The position numbers and the translations under genes were made by a program. Under the pieces are notes generated by a model. The model did no database searches. It worked only from the letters and a program-made list of their open reading frames with translations, and was not told the origin of the DNA. Below are positions 1-11,598 of a DNA stretch of 64,000 nt, piece after piece (position 1 is the stretch's first letter; every line of letters begins with the position of its first letter). Origin of the DNA: Terana coerulea (Eukaryota; Basidiomycota; Agaricomycetes; Polyporales; Phanerochaetaceae); contig JAKOGH010000042.1 in assembly GCA_024811115.1 (NCBI GenBank), positions 62,001 through 126,000 of the forward strand. Reading direction: 5' to 3'.

Positions 1-893
1 GTCCGTCTCTGTCAGACTCATCCTACCTACCTCAAGACCGCCGGGAGAAAGTCCACTGGCGACTTGTCCACCTCTGGAGCGGGAAGACTTCATAGACTGA
101 AGAGAGATAGCCTGTTTGGTCCACCGGAGGACGCTCCTTCTCACTGTAACCTCACTGTGCTTCTCGATACTCCTCTGGAACACCGTTGTCCGTTCCATAT
201 CCGCCTTTCTCTCCTAACTATACAAGACCGGGTCATGATTTCACATCACTGGACGGTACGCCAGCCTGATAAGAATAACGAGGATCTGCTGCCACAGATT
301 TTGCGGACGCTGCATTAAAGGTGAAGTATCATATCGTATCATCTTTCTGAGGCCTACAATAAGTATTCATCAATACCACTTAGATCTTGGCCTACGGAAT
401 AAACTGCAAGACAGCACCATAGCTGGACCTCTGTGAATGGGAGTTGCCAAAACGCTGGTTTCCTTTGGGTCTATTTCGTTTTCCGTCAACAAACCCATAT
501 GCGCCTCGATACCGCCTCGGGATCCGTGCACGAAACAACATGCCCCCACCCGCCCGACATTCCGGAATTGCACACGCCGCTACGTCTGCATTCCCACCTG
601 TATTTTCTGTACCTCCTCAATATCAAGGTATGTTGCCTTTTACTCGTAAGTGTGCCAGTCTTCATCTGCGCATTTTAGGATCTATCGTTGTGCATGCTCA
701 AGAACAGGAATCCGCGGTGTCGCTCCAGGTTTCATCTCATTCGCAACGCGTATTCGACAAAAACAACCCGCCTCACGTCGCTGCTTTGTGTGCATTCGTG
801 CGTTGAACGTAGTCCGTATACTACGCAGCATACTACAAGTTCAGCAAAGGAACGAGTTAGTTTAGCCCCATAGGAGAAGTTCGAGACGAGCAT
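1..893 (+). repeat. Dispersed repeat, copy A (cut by left edge)
   Basis: Bases 1 to about 893 match the reverse complement of about 37884-38830. Shared stretches include the segment around 1-130 (against 38690-38830), the CTGCGGACGCT-like block near 300, the CCGTATACTACGCAGCA block near 815 (against about 37950) and the AGAAGTTCGAGACGAGC block near 873-890 (against 37885). Similarity fades after about 893, so one element end lies there; the other end is outside the window. The copies are diverged by substitutions and small indels. No long open frame, transposase or reverse transcriptase motif is visible, so it may be a non-autonomous element or an LTR fragment. Confidence 0.7.
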
Positions 894-1309
894 CTCGCGC
901 GTGTCCTTCGTCACATTCTACGGCGTAAATCATGTTTCTTCTTGGAGCGCTTTCACCAACTGCAATCCGACTGCGTGAGGTTGTGAATTTGGCTGCAGCT
1001 CATTGGGCAATATGCAGACTTGCACTTTCCGATGTCGAAGCGCCTTGATCCACGTGACGGGAATTTGGCGACAGTTCTGAGGGCAGCTGTTTCTGGACTG
1101 AAGTTGCTGGATGAACCTTATGCGGGGAAGAATTCTTGGCCTTGTACCACCGTCTTTCGATGGGACGGTAGTACTCTCCTACGTCGCGGTGCCTGCGAAG
1201 AGGCGACTGCAGCCGCACCACCGTACTCAGCCATGCCTCCCGTCGACCAACCCTTCCCACTGCCTCAGTCCCCCGCACTTTTGAGCCCGAAGCCATAGCT
1301 CAACGAGCG
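894..1309. other. Intergenic / 5' leader of the CorA gene
   Basis: This stretch between the repeat and the CorA start codon has open frames on both strands, but none shows a recognisable domain or intron structure. It most likely contains the promoter and 5' untranslated region of the downstream transporter gene. I see no clear TATA box. Confidence 0.4.
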
Positions 1310-3773
1310 ATGGACTACTTTTCGGTGCCTATCATAGATTCGATGCTCGACGAGGAAGACGAGCTGGAGGACATATACAGAGGAGAGGCCCCTGAGCCTC
1401 CCTCTCCTCCCAGAACGCCTCGCCCTCAGACACCCTCGTCGGTGGCTTCATCCTCCTCAAGCTCCAGCTCCAACTCTTCTGTCTTTGGAGGAAGGCTAGG
1501 TGCCATCTCGGGCCTCGTCGAGCGTGCCATCTCTCACTGGGCGCGAGCATGGCAGTCGTCGGACTCGCTTTCGGATTCATCATCTTCCTCGTCGTCAATG
1601 ACGGCGCCTTCCATAATCACCACGTCTCGTTCACACATGGCACGCCGGCGCCGACGACGATCAAGCATAGCTGGGACAACCTATGCTAGATCCGAAATGG
1701 AGGTACATGCAAGGATTCGAGCGAGGGTGGAAGCAAGGCTAGTCCCTCGGGAGTTCATGCTCTATACGCCACAACAAGCGGACCAGACTCCATCAACTAA
1801 GTCCAAGCCACGACCTGCTCGGGACGAGTTCGGGATTCTACGCACGGACTCACTTTCCACCATCATTGGCGAACTGAGCTTGTCGCTCAGGGATAACCAA
1901 AGATATCGGCGAGCGCAGTACGCGGCAAAGGCGGGCGGCCTTCAGCTGCGCTCGAGTCCTGGCGAAGAGTCTGCAGAGCCGCAGCTCAGAATTCAGGATT
2001 ATATGTCAGCGGAATGCAACACCCCGCGCGCACTCCGGAGCCGTATAACCCTAAAGAGCGTCGGAGAGGAAGGAAAGGCAAACAGAGGGCAGATAGGTCA
2101 GAGCGAGTATCACGACCAGACCGTGTGTTCAAAGCCCCGTCCGAAAGCGACTTGGACAGAGCATGGTGGCTGGACGTAGCCAGTCCAACGTGGGAGGACA
2201 TGCGTGCGATTGGAAAGGTGCAGTGCTCAGAGCTATAATTTTCGTAAAGCTTACGGATATCCAACAGTTGCTGCATCTCCATCCACTGACTTTGGAAGAT
2301 ATTCTACAAGAAGAACCGCGTGAGAAGCTCGAGGTGTTCCCTAAACTTGGCTATTACTTCGTCGTGTTCCACGCCATCGAGAGCACTAGAAGCCGACAGC
2401 GACGCCTACCTGGTGACCCTATTTCCCACTCTGCTTTTGCCGATGGCGGTAATCTAGAGGAAGTGAGCGTGTATCTGGTCGTATTTCGAGAGGGGATCAT
2501 ATCGGTGAGTTTTACTATGTTGCTGCCTGAGCGTTGTTAAACAGAATATCACAGTTTCATTTTACCGATATCGCTGGTGCGTAGCGAGAAATACGGCATA
2601 CCCAGAAGTGCATTAAACTTCTCTATCAGAACATACCGACCTTGTGAGAAGTAAGGTACTGGCTCTCGTTGAGTCCGGCACTGTTACGATGTCATCCGGT
2701 AAATGCAGAATCTCCCTCTACAATTCGGGGCGACGCTGACATGGCTGCGTAGACTGGATCGCGCATGGTATAATGGACTCGATCGTAGATTCCTTTCTCC
2801 CCATTGTGGAAGAGATCGAGCGAGAAATTATCAACGTAGAAAGGCTCATCTTCGCCGACGGCAGCATCGATCCCAATCAGCCCTCCGGCGAAGCCCCACC
2901 TCAGTCAGTAGCCTCAGAGTCCTCGAATTCCGTTACTGTCGCGTCCAAGGAGTCTGTATTCGATCGAGATCGAGAGAAGTTCTCGCCGTCCGAACAGATC
3001 AGCGTACACAAGATGCACTTCGCAGAGCCGAAGAAGAGCCAATTCTCGCTACGGCGTCGCCTCAAGGCACTGGTTCACCGAATGAGGTTCCTCATTGCCC
3101 GCGTCAATCTCAAGACCAGCCCTCCAGAGAAAGAGAACGCGACCCCGACGACCGTGCAACGCCTGGCCCACATCCGTAGGCTTGTTACCTCTCTCTCGCG
3201 GTTCCTCGCCACCAAGTCGGAAGTGGTCGCTCAGGTCAAGAAGCGCATACTCATGACCGGGGAACACGGGCTGGGCAACGGCACCGGCGATGACCATGAT
3301 GTTTTCGTCTACATGGGAGACGTTCAAGGTGAGTATTTGGCCCGGCCTGTCAGTATGCATCCAACTTACGTATGATCGCAGACCACATTCTTACCCTTCA
3401 ACAATCCCTTGCCCACTATGAGCGCATGCTCAGCCAGTCTCACCCAATCTATCTCACGCAGCTCAGACTATCCGTTTCTCAATCCAAGGCCGGACACGAC
3501 AAATCTATTCTTTACCTAACGGTGATCTCTATGGCGGTACTATGTATGCAAGTTATCATCGGTAAGTTGCAATCGATCGTTCAACGTCGCCATGACTGAC
3601 TGTTTTCTCTAGGGTTACATTCTATGAACGTTACTGTCCCAAGCAACGACCTTGACGGCAACCGCTATAACGTATTCGGTATCGTGCTTGCCCTCAGCCT
3701 TGTCGTCCTAGCAATCTTTGGCGTGGTCGTTCGATTGTGGTGGATCAGGGCGAAGAGAAAGAGGAGCTGGTGA
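1310..3773 (+). CDS. CorA-family Mg2+ transporter-like membrane protein
   Basis: This is a fungal CorA-type divalent-cation transporter, expected to sit in the plasma or vacuolar membrane. The N-terminal ~250 residues are Ser/Arg-rich and disordered. The CorA soluble domain follows with LLHLHPLTLEDILQ and FPKLGYYFVVFHAIES, then a helical stalk and two C-terminal membrane segments ending in a basic tail. Exons read 1310-~2004, ~2067-2217, 2268-2504, 2555-2576, 2630-2698, 2753-3328, 3382-3561 and 3613-3773; all introns after the first are GT-AG and keep the conserved frame. The first junction (2005-2066, weak donor) could instead be a one-base frame error. The normally invariant GMN motif after TM1 reads SMN here (GLHSMNVTVP). 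Family assignment is firm; substrate is inferred. Confidence 0.88.
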
Positions 3774-4121
3774 GGCCACCCCTGCTTCCCTCGCGACGAT
3801 CACTCTTGTTATACCCTATGTTCTATACCCGCATACTCCATTTGATTCCCTGTTATCGGCATAATTTACTTGTCATAGATTCTAGAAGCGCATTGCTAAT
3901 ATTGTTAGACACCGCTGTACGACTTTGTTTGATTGTGGACCTGGAATAGTGTTATAATTCGAGCATATTACAGTGTTAATGATACAGGGATTGGATGCGC
4001 AAGGACTGCAAGGATATCGACGTTGAAAACATATTGCAACAAAGCATAAAATGAGTGGTGCTATTTGGGTTCCGGGTTCCATCCTCTAGTGCAATGCAAT
4101 CGGGGTATACCATAGTGTGCA
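3774..4121. other. Convergent intergenic spacer
   Basis: This AT-richer spacer separates the 3' ends of the plus-strand CorA gene and the minus-strand gene that follows. It probably holds both 3' untranslated regions. I see no coding signal or repeat. Confidence 0.5.
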
Positions 4122-6134
4122 TTAGGACTCATGCTGGTCGCGCTTCTTGTCGCAGAGCTGAACAACAGCCCTGGTCTCTTCCAGGACGTTCATTACTGGC
4201 GCAAAAACATGTCAGTCTCGCTAGCTTCGGATGATAGCACTACGCTTACCTTTCTCGCGGTAATGCGCCTCGGTCTTCTCCATCTTGTCGGTGAGCGAGA
4301 TAACCTTGTGCTCTTGCTCTGCAAGCGCAAACGCCTCGCGGCGGAGCTCGTCCGTGTCGAGTCCAAGATGTTCAGCCGCGACAAGGGTATCATGGCAGGC
4401 GATGCGCATCATCGCGATCTCCTCCTGGTACTGCCCGCGCAACTCACCAAGTTCGTATGCTATCCCACAAAAACATATGAGCCTCGGTTACTCAAGAAAG
4501 ACGAGAGGGCGAACCTGACACTTCCGCCTCATTCGTCGACTTGACGAACTTGGACATCTGGTCCTGCCAGTCGCGGTCCATTGCCCACGTCACGCTCTTG
4601 CCCTGGCTCGCCGTGCTCAGCCGGCTCATGCTGTCGCGCTTCTTCAGGCTGCTCCGCCGGCGCACGAGCGGGCGTCCGAACGCCATCTCGCTGCCCTCCG
4701 ACCGCTCGTGGATCGTCTCGAGAGGTTGTCCGTTTGTGGGTATCTCGTTCGGCGGCGCCTCGGCTTCGATTAACGTGCCGTCGGGGCTCGCAGATCGTGC
4801 GGGCTCCGGCACGGCGGCGAGCTCTTCGTGCATGGGCTCTGGCGACGCGGTGAGCACTGGCGTGTCGAGCAAGTCCAGATCGTCGTCATCTGAATCGTCA
4901 TCATCTGAGTCATCTGAAAAGACGGCTCGCGCCCGCGGTAGGGAATGGGAAGTGGCTCGGGAGACTGAATGGACGTGCGTGAGGGACGCGAGGGAACCCC
5001 AAGGAGAGAGTGCGGAGAGTGCGAGCGAGAACGAGGGCGGAGAGCTTCGTCAGACGTCTTGGGTGTCAAGACAGGCGGGGTATTGGGTTCGCGGACGACG
5101 AGGGGTATATATGCGACCGGCGGTGAACTCGATGTGACCTCAGGTTCACGGACCACAATGGGTATATGCGTGACCAGCGGTGGGCTTATTGGCTGTGGGG
5201 GAGGTGTATTGGAGCCAGAGGCCGTGGGGGTCGGTTGTTGAACAGGCCGTGTTTTCCGCGCGGGCGGTATACTGTCCTTCGGTATTCTGACGTACTTGAT
5301 AGCCTCTTCCTCAACGAAGGTCTCTGTGGACGAGTTCGAGGGACGCTTCGGGACGCGCTCTGGGATGCGCATGGCGTGCGGTGGCTTTGTCGACGAAGGC
5401 TTGGCCTGAAGCCGTTCGACTGGTGTACGCGGACGGGGCGCTGACTGCGACGCGCTGCGTTTCCGCGGGGGAGTCGTAGGCCGACTGGACGCGCTGTTCG
5501 AACGCGTAGCCGTGCGGGTGCTGATCACAGCGGCCGGTCGAGGGGCTGCTTGTTTGCGAGTCTGGCCAGTCTTCGGTACACCGAGCGGCCCGCATTTGCT
5601 GCAGCAAAACGGCATTGTGCGAGTCGCCTTACTTTGGTTGTTCTCCGAGATCTTCTGCATGTAGTCCGAGCCCTGATCCCTGAACCACCTCTCCATCTCC
5701 TTCAACCTAAAGTCCGGAGGAGCGTGCACGGTGAACATCATTGTCCTACTGGTATTCTTGTCCTGGCCGTTCGTGCTGTCTCGGGCGAGCCGTTGACACT
5801 TACGAATCATACGGTCCTTGAGGTGTCGTATCTGGATGATTCTGTCCCACATGGCGTTCTTGTCCTTCACCAGCTCAAGCACCTCTGCACGGAGCAGATA
5901 GCTGTACGCCAGTGCCGTCCGCGGCGGCAACAGAACCTGGTATGAACTCGTTAGCCTTTCCTCGCTGATAAAACACATCAAATTCATGTTTACCCGCAGC
6001 TCGTTCGGAGTGTCGGTGCATTGTAGATACCGCCAGCCAGTCCTCGCGTACCCGTCAGACGGCTCCAGCTGTCCACGAACGGGGCTTTGCTGGAAGTAGT
6101 TGAGGGGCTGGTTGGCGGACCTGGGGTGGGACAT
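4122..6134 (-). CDS. Uncharacterised basidiomycete protein with coiled-coil ends
   Basis: I do not recognise a named family. The N-terminal ~130 residues are helical and charged, including RTALAYSYLLRAEVLELVKD, followed by a CCSKCG cysteine cluster. The middle ~250 residues are Pro/Ser/Thr/Arg-rich and probably disordered. After an acidic Asp-rich stretch, the C-terminus is helical (QYQEEIAMMRIACHDTLVAA). Introns 5937-5993, 4460-4514 and 4196-4249 are clean GT-AG and restore the frame, ending in a DKKRDQHES-type tail. Near 4907-4990 the frame shifts just before the acidic stretch: there is an acceptor-like TTTTCAG but no convincing donor, so this is either an unusual intron or a one-base error. 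Start chosen as the first ATG of the long frame. Confidence 0.72.
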
Positions 6135-6876
6135 CGTCGTGGATAGTCTGACTCCCTACCAGTGGGAGATGGTGGGAGACAGAGATGAATGAACGGAGGT
6201 TATAAGCCTGCCGGCTGCATGGCCCTTCGGTTTGCGGGGCACGAGAAAAGTTAGACATCGACAATCAGAGAACACGCCCTCTGCCGCCCACACGTGTAGA
6301 TCGCCTGCTTTTGTCCATGTCTCTGGCTCTGCTGCCCATTCAGTGTTTAAACTCGGGATTCAAAGTGTTCAGGGTTTGTATCGATGAAGTGTGTACTGAA
6401 CGAGTCTCGATAGGCAGCTTGGCCGAGGTGTGTGACCAAAGCGTAGCCGCGGCTCAGGAACATTGGTGCTACTCGAAGCGTTCCGCTCATTCTTTGCACC
6501 TTACCGAGCCGCAGCTTCATTTAGAGAGAAAGGGCCGCAAGTAGGGTCAGATGTGCCCTAATACCGGCGACTTATGTGCAGCTTTCCTCGTGGGGAAGTT
6601 GTGTCCGCAGACCCACAGGCGAGCGCATGCTTGATGGTGGATAGGAAAGGGCCTACCTTTGGAGAGTAGAGGTAACCGATTCTCCCGGAGATGCGCAAAT
6701 TACATTCATACTTCCCCGTAAGGAACTTGGAGTGGGATATAGCAAATACGATGAAAAAGATTCCATGGATGTACTAGTAGTAGTACAGGGAAAGAAGGTC
6801 GAAATTGGGGGATGGAGGTCCTGGTTATGACGGAAACATCAACAGCAGTAAGCAAGCAGGAGAAGACAAACGAGGT
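6135..6876. other. Intergenic region
   Basis: This ~740-base stretch lies upstream of the minus-strand gene ending at 4122 and downstream of the one ending at 6877. Only short unstructured open frames occur. It probably holds the promoter of the former and the 3' untranslated region of the latter. Confidence 0.4.
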
Positions 6877-8365
6877 TCACGGAGAGCGGTAGCCATCGAG
6901 CATGAGCGCAGCGGGTGTTACGGCGTCCGGCTCCAGGAGTGGCAGGTCCGACTTGCACCTGCCACTCACAGCACGCTTGATCGTACCCTCCCACCGTTGG
7001 AACCACTCGCCTTCTTTAAGCCCGATCGCCTTCATATTCCCCGTATTTCTCCGCATGTGCCACCCTTCGTCTGCACTAGAGAAGGGCGGCGGAGGTGCAT
7101 CCGCGTCTTCCTGCGGAACCCATGATACCAGGGCGTAGGCCCCGCCGCAAACTTCCCATCGACCTCCGCCGCCCTGAGAGAATCGCTTGTATAGCCAGAT
7201 GAACGGGTAGATGAGGAGAAGGATCAAGAGGAGCTTGAACCATTTATTTGACAGAGTGCGGGACAACCAGTTGTCTGCTCGTATGTGTATCTTGTCCGCA
7301 CGTTGCTTGAACTTAACAGTAAGACTGCCTTGATAGTACGTGGACTTGACCGCAGCGACCACAGCGGCCTCAAGCGCATCAAAATTCCACCCGTGAATGA
7401 CCTACGCGGCTGTAAGAAACGAATATGTAAACCCATCTATATCATGGACAGACCTTTTCATAGGTGAATTCCTTCAGCTGCTTCGAACTGTTGCAGTATT
7501 CATCCGCCCATTCTCGCACCGTCTGAGATGACTTGAGAACGTTCATATGCTGCACGTCAAGATCCAGACGAGCTCGGGGGTTCCAGCCTGCGTCAGGACC
7601 TATCCAAGGAGGTAGACCCCGGGCGTTCCGCTCATGCTCCCATGCCTGCGCAGCCTTCCTCTCCTTTCGGGTGGATTTCCACCTCTTGATATGCCCTGAC
7701 CCTGCAACCTCCACGTCTCTACTCTGTTGACCAGGGCGCATGAGCACGGCGTCGACTTCCATAAACATTTTCCCTCGATGCGCTGGTTGTTCATCAGGAA
7801 CGGTCCAATGTACGACGTGAGGAAGGATGTGTGGCGTTATGTCTATGGTAAAGTGGAAGTCGACGACTTGCTCTTGTCTAGTTTCAGTGCGCCAGTGCGT
7901 CCGCCCTTGCGAGTCCGTGCGGGGTACGCTGTGTGTAGTATGTTCAGTGTGTTCGCCGTGAACGACAAGGGATAGTTGTGGCGGTGTCTGTGCATGTGAA
8001 AGCAAAAAGCGGTATAAAGCTTCGCCTGGAGGGAAGGAGTACAAAATTATACAGTGGATAGATGATATACAATCGTGGCACGCACCATCCTGATTCAAAT
8101 GTGGGTCATGCGAGACCAGCGTTCCATCGTCTGTCTCGAAGTACTCCGCATCGTATGGCATGAAGTCCGGTGGAGGCTCCTCTCCTCCGGGAGGTATGAA
8201 GGCATTCGCGTCGGGAGTGTCATTGAGAGTCTGCTGCGCGGCGGAAACGGCCTCCTGGAATGGCGGGGGCGGAGGCAATGTGCTTCCTGAGGGCCCTTGA
8301 GTTGACGGCTCAGGTTCATCGTCGAACTGCACAAGCCGGGCATCCTTCTTGTCGTCGACAATCAT
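6877..8365 (-). CDS. Uncharacterised single-pass membrane protein
   Basis: The model joins 8365-8086, 8025-7454 and 7401-6877 and gives about 458 residues. Both introns (8026-8085 and 7402-7453) have GT-AG borders and keep the frame. The N-terminus is Pro-rich and disordered. The middle carries a conserved-looking globular domain with Trp- and His-rich motifs (VVDFHFTIDITPHILPHVVH). A hydrophobic segment at about residues 337-358 (KLLLILLLIYPFIWLYKRF) is the only clear membrane anchor, with a Gly- and Trp-containing tail after it. There is no signal peptide. I do not recognise the family; the length and splicing argue that it is a real conserved fungal gene. Confidence 0.75.
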
Positions 8366-8992
8366 GGTAGGTTGAGGTTGAGGTGCAAAGATACTGCGGG
8401 TGTACGTGTCAGAGAGCGCAAGAGGCGGCCCGTAAGTACATATAACCGTCTTGATGAGGCGGTGCCGCTATCCGCGGTTCCTGGATACGAGACTGGAACC
8501 GCTTCGTATGCACAGAGTATGACTTGTGAGTGAAGGTTGTGGTCAGAGACACTAATGTGGGTGGTCGAACGCATTTCGATCACAGTGGAACAAGTCGACC
8601 TTTGCGCTTGTTCCCGCCGCTCGGCGGACCAAGCCCCGTGTAAGCTTTAGCGCCCTAGGATAGCAAAGCGAGAATTTCATGGGAGACTGAATGCAATCAA
8701 CGCTGGGGAACTGCTCCTATAAGCCGCAGAAAGTTCATAGTTTTATGGACTAAAACTTCAGTATTTTACACCTCCTGGCGTACATCTGCCTCAGAACGAA
8801 ACTTCCTGCAACCACGGGAGTTGCCATAAAGGGACGCCCGTGTGGCCAGTGGTTCTCGGGCGCTTTCCGGTAACCGCTGTGAAGCGGGGTATCACAGAGA
8901 CCCGTTTGACCATTCCGTCCCTGTCGAGGCGGCAATTCTGCGGTCCATCTCTTTCTTCCACCTCTCCCGTTCACTGGTCTCTGGTTCTCTGA
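8366..8992. other. Divergent promoter region
   Basis: This ~630-base region separates the divergently transcribed membrane-protein gene (minus strand, starting 8365) from PEX16 (plus strand, starting 8993). No credible coding frame is seen. It presumably contains both promoters. Confidence 0.5.
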
Positions 8993-10393
8993 ATGCCGTC
9001 TGCTCTCGCTCATTACGAATCATTTCTGGTCAACAATGTCCCTGTAATCTCTACGCTTGAATCCTCGCTGCGGTCTATCACATGGATCCTTCCTGGCAGA
9101 TTCAAGGATGCTGAGTTGGCCTCTGAATCGCGTTAGTTGTCTCAGTTACTGGTCGTTTGTGCGCCGTTAACGATCGCTCTCGAAACGTTCTGCTGCGTTA
9201 TGTGAACAGTCTCCGCGCTGCTCAATGTCACCAGTCTCTACCATGACACGCTCCTAGCGAAGGTGGTCAAGTCAGACCCCAAGCTGAAGCCTCTGCTTAC
9301 ACCCTCGTTACATACTCGCTACACGCGAGCCTGGTGTGAGAAGGATGCCCGTTACAAGTGGGCAGCTCGTGCGCTCGAGGTTATCAAGTTCGTGCAGCTC
9401 TTGGTCGAGATGGGCCTGCGGCGAACGGCGTCTTCCCAAGCACGATGGCGAGGGGTGGTACTCATTGAGATGATCAAGTGCGCCCAAGATCCTCTGCTGA
9501 CTGGCTAGCACTGACTTTCTCGCTATCAGAGCCTTCCTTCGTCTGGTTATGTTACGCATCACCGGAAGACCACTCCTGTCTCCGCCCATCCCTGAGCGGG
9601 ACTTTGACCCTTCTGTTCTGCCTGCGGACTCCGATACATCATCCGCTGGCTCGCCAACTTTGGCCCCCACGTCGGAGCCGCCCTCAATGCCCTCCACTCC
9701 AGAGCATCTGAGGAACAACCTCATCCCACTACCTCCGCATCCCTTACTCACTCAGCCGCCGCCTCCGACTTCCAACGATCCGGTAGAGGATTTCCTCTTG
9801 TCTAAAGCACTCTTACCAACGTCTGTGAAGGCTCCCACTGCTCTTCTCAAGGCCCTAGTGTCCCCGATAGATTGGTTGACTGAGGGCCTGTACATTCTCC
9901 GTCCCCTCGTCTATGGTATGTTAATTCTTCATGCGCACTCCCAACATGAGCTAATATCTGTGATATAGCCATCCTTTTGGCTCGTGCTGGCAAGACGAAA
10001 ACCAACCGTCCGCTGATAACCGCCCTTGTATTAGAGTTCGTCACCAGGCAGCTCAGGCGTGTTCCCTCAGCTACTGCGACCCTCGAGCGTTCGGAGTACG
10101 GCAGAAGAGACCTAGATGCCGCGTGGTATCTTCTGCGCGGTGGTATCTGGCAGTCATGGACTCGGTGCGTGATGTTCAGTACAGCTCTGATTTATTACCT
10201 AAACTTTAGTACCAGTCCCAAGCTGGATGCATTCGCTGAGCGCACTGCGCATACACCACTGCTCGGCGTTGTTAGTGCCTTCATGAAAGACTGGATACCT
10301 CTCATCGACGAATATCATTATTGTGAGCCAGTACTATCTTAACCTATATGAATGTTACTAACCCTAACATCCCCCAAAGATACTGCGCCGTAG
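8993..10393 (+). CDS. PEX16: Peroxisomal membrane protein PEX16
   Basis: PEX16 is a peroxin that acts in peroxisome membrane biogenesis. Exons 8993-9131, 9210-9477, 9530-9915, 9969-10164, 10210-10322 and 10380-10393 give 371 residues, close to the usual family length. Family features include the N-terminal helical region around SLYHDTLLAKV, the conserved ALEVIKFVQLLVEMGLRR helix, a Pro/Ser-rich insert, and the C-terminal LARAGKTKTNRPLITALVLE and RRDLDAAWYLLRGGIW blocks. All five introns are GT-AG and 45-78 nt long. The last exon encodes only a few residues before TAG. The ATG at 8993 begins MPSALAHYESFLVNN, typical of family starts. The frame is intact throughout. Confidence 0.9.
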
Positions 10394-10797
10394 TCGTCAT
10401 TCTGTGTTTTACCTTGTTGCTTGCTATCCGTACATGCTGTCCTGTGCTGTAATACTTGGAATAATTCCTCCGGTGGGTTTTTTCGGGCAGGAATGCCGAA
10501 ACTTGCGCCGTGAATGTGTTGTGTGGGAGTCGGCTCATTCCAATGAAACCTCTCATCCGATAGATTACAGTCTGACTCGCTGATATATGCAGATGCTTGG
10601 AACCACTTGATAGCATTATCTGCAGCATCTGCCGCTCGTACGCGTGCTTCGGAGCTGTAGGGGTCAGCAGGCTCATTTGCAAAATCGGTCGTTGACACCG
10701 GGACGTTACACAACTGAGACGGGGATAGCTTGCTCAAAAGGATCGTCCTGTCGTACACTCACCTCCCTGATCAACACCTTCCGGACACAATATTGCA

Positions 10798-11538
10798 ATG
10801 GCTGAATTGCCTCCTGTCACACGTATCGTAACTACTCACAACAGCGCGGGGCTGAGCACCATACAGAGCAACGAGCCCATCGACCTTCCCGTAAGTCATC
10901 CGATATAATTCATGGGGCTATTACTGATAGTAGTGCACCTGAAAGTCGGCTGCGGAACTTGGATTCCCAGGTATTAAATCCAAGATGTTCTGGGTCACGG
11001 AAAGTGTACCAGCGAAGGACAACAACGACAGGTACATCGTCCACATCTTTTCCCATGTCATTTGAGGTTTACCTGTGTGCAAGTGCCGATGGCGCAGCGC
11101 GCGCTGTCACTGGAGATCTGGGGCTGGTCTCTCGTAACGGGACGACTTGCTGCGTGACCGATCTAGCTCCTGGTGCAACAGCTACTTCGGTAGGCGTTGA
11201 GTGTTTAGAAAAGCCATCTCAAAGCTGAACGTTGAACGCTGAGTAGCATCGGACGCAATCCATCGACCACAACATCCTCAGTGAGTATGCAATTGCTGTT
11301 GTGTCAGGCCGTTCGCTAAATTCTGTTTAATCGTGCAGTCAGCGGCAAGCTTATCCTCATCTTAGAAGACGGTACGGAACAGCTCATTGACCAGCCTGGG
11401 AGTGTAATCATCCAGAAGGGAACCATGCATGCCTGGAAGAATCCAGGACCGGAGTGGGTGAGGTGGGCGTGTGTACTTGTCGATGCTGAGCCTGCGGTAG
11501 TCGGTGGAAAGACTTTGGGCACCGCAGTCAAGCAGTAG
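10798..11538 (+). CDS. Small single-domain cupin protein
   Basis: The model joins 10798-10890, 10946-11031, 11084-11189, 11247-11280 and 11339-11538 and gives about 172 residues. All introns are GT-AG. The C-terminal half is a cupin_2 barrel: a motif-1-like THRTQSIDHNIL-type segment (here HRTQSIDHNIL), LILILEDGTEQLIDQPGS, and the second-motif QKGTMHAWKNPGPEW. The His residues of HRT/DH and MHAW are candidate metal ligands. No signal peptide is present, so it is probably intracellular. Substrate is unknown; such cupins occur as isomerases, epimerases or dioxygenases beside biosynthetic genes. It converges with the dehydrogenase next door, with only 60 bases between the stop codons. Confidence 0.85.
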
Positions 11539-11598
11539 GAACAGCATTGCAGTTGGACCATGTTTGAATGCAAATATAAGGGATCGGGAGCGGAAATA

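Noticed and set aside
1020..1298. Open frame just upstream of the CorA start
   Set aside because: Low-complexity content without a domain; more likely 5' leader, and it is not in a spliceable arrangement with the transporter.
10339..10758. Minus-strand open frame between PEX16 and the cupin gene
   Set aside because: No recognisable domain, overlaps the PEX16 3' end, and has no splice-supported partner exons.
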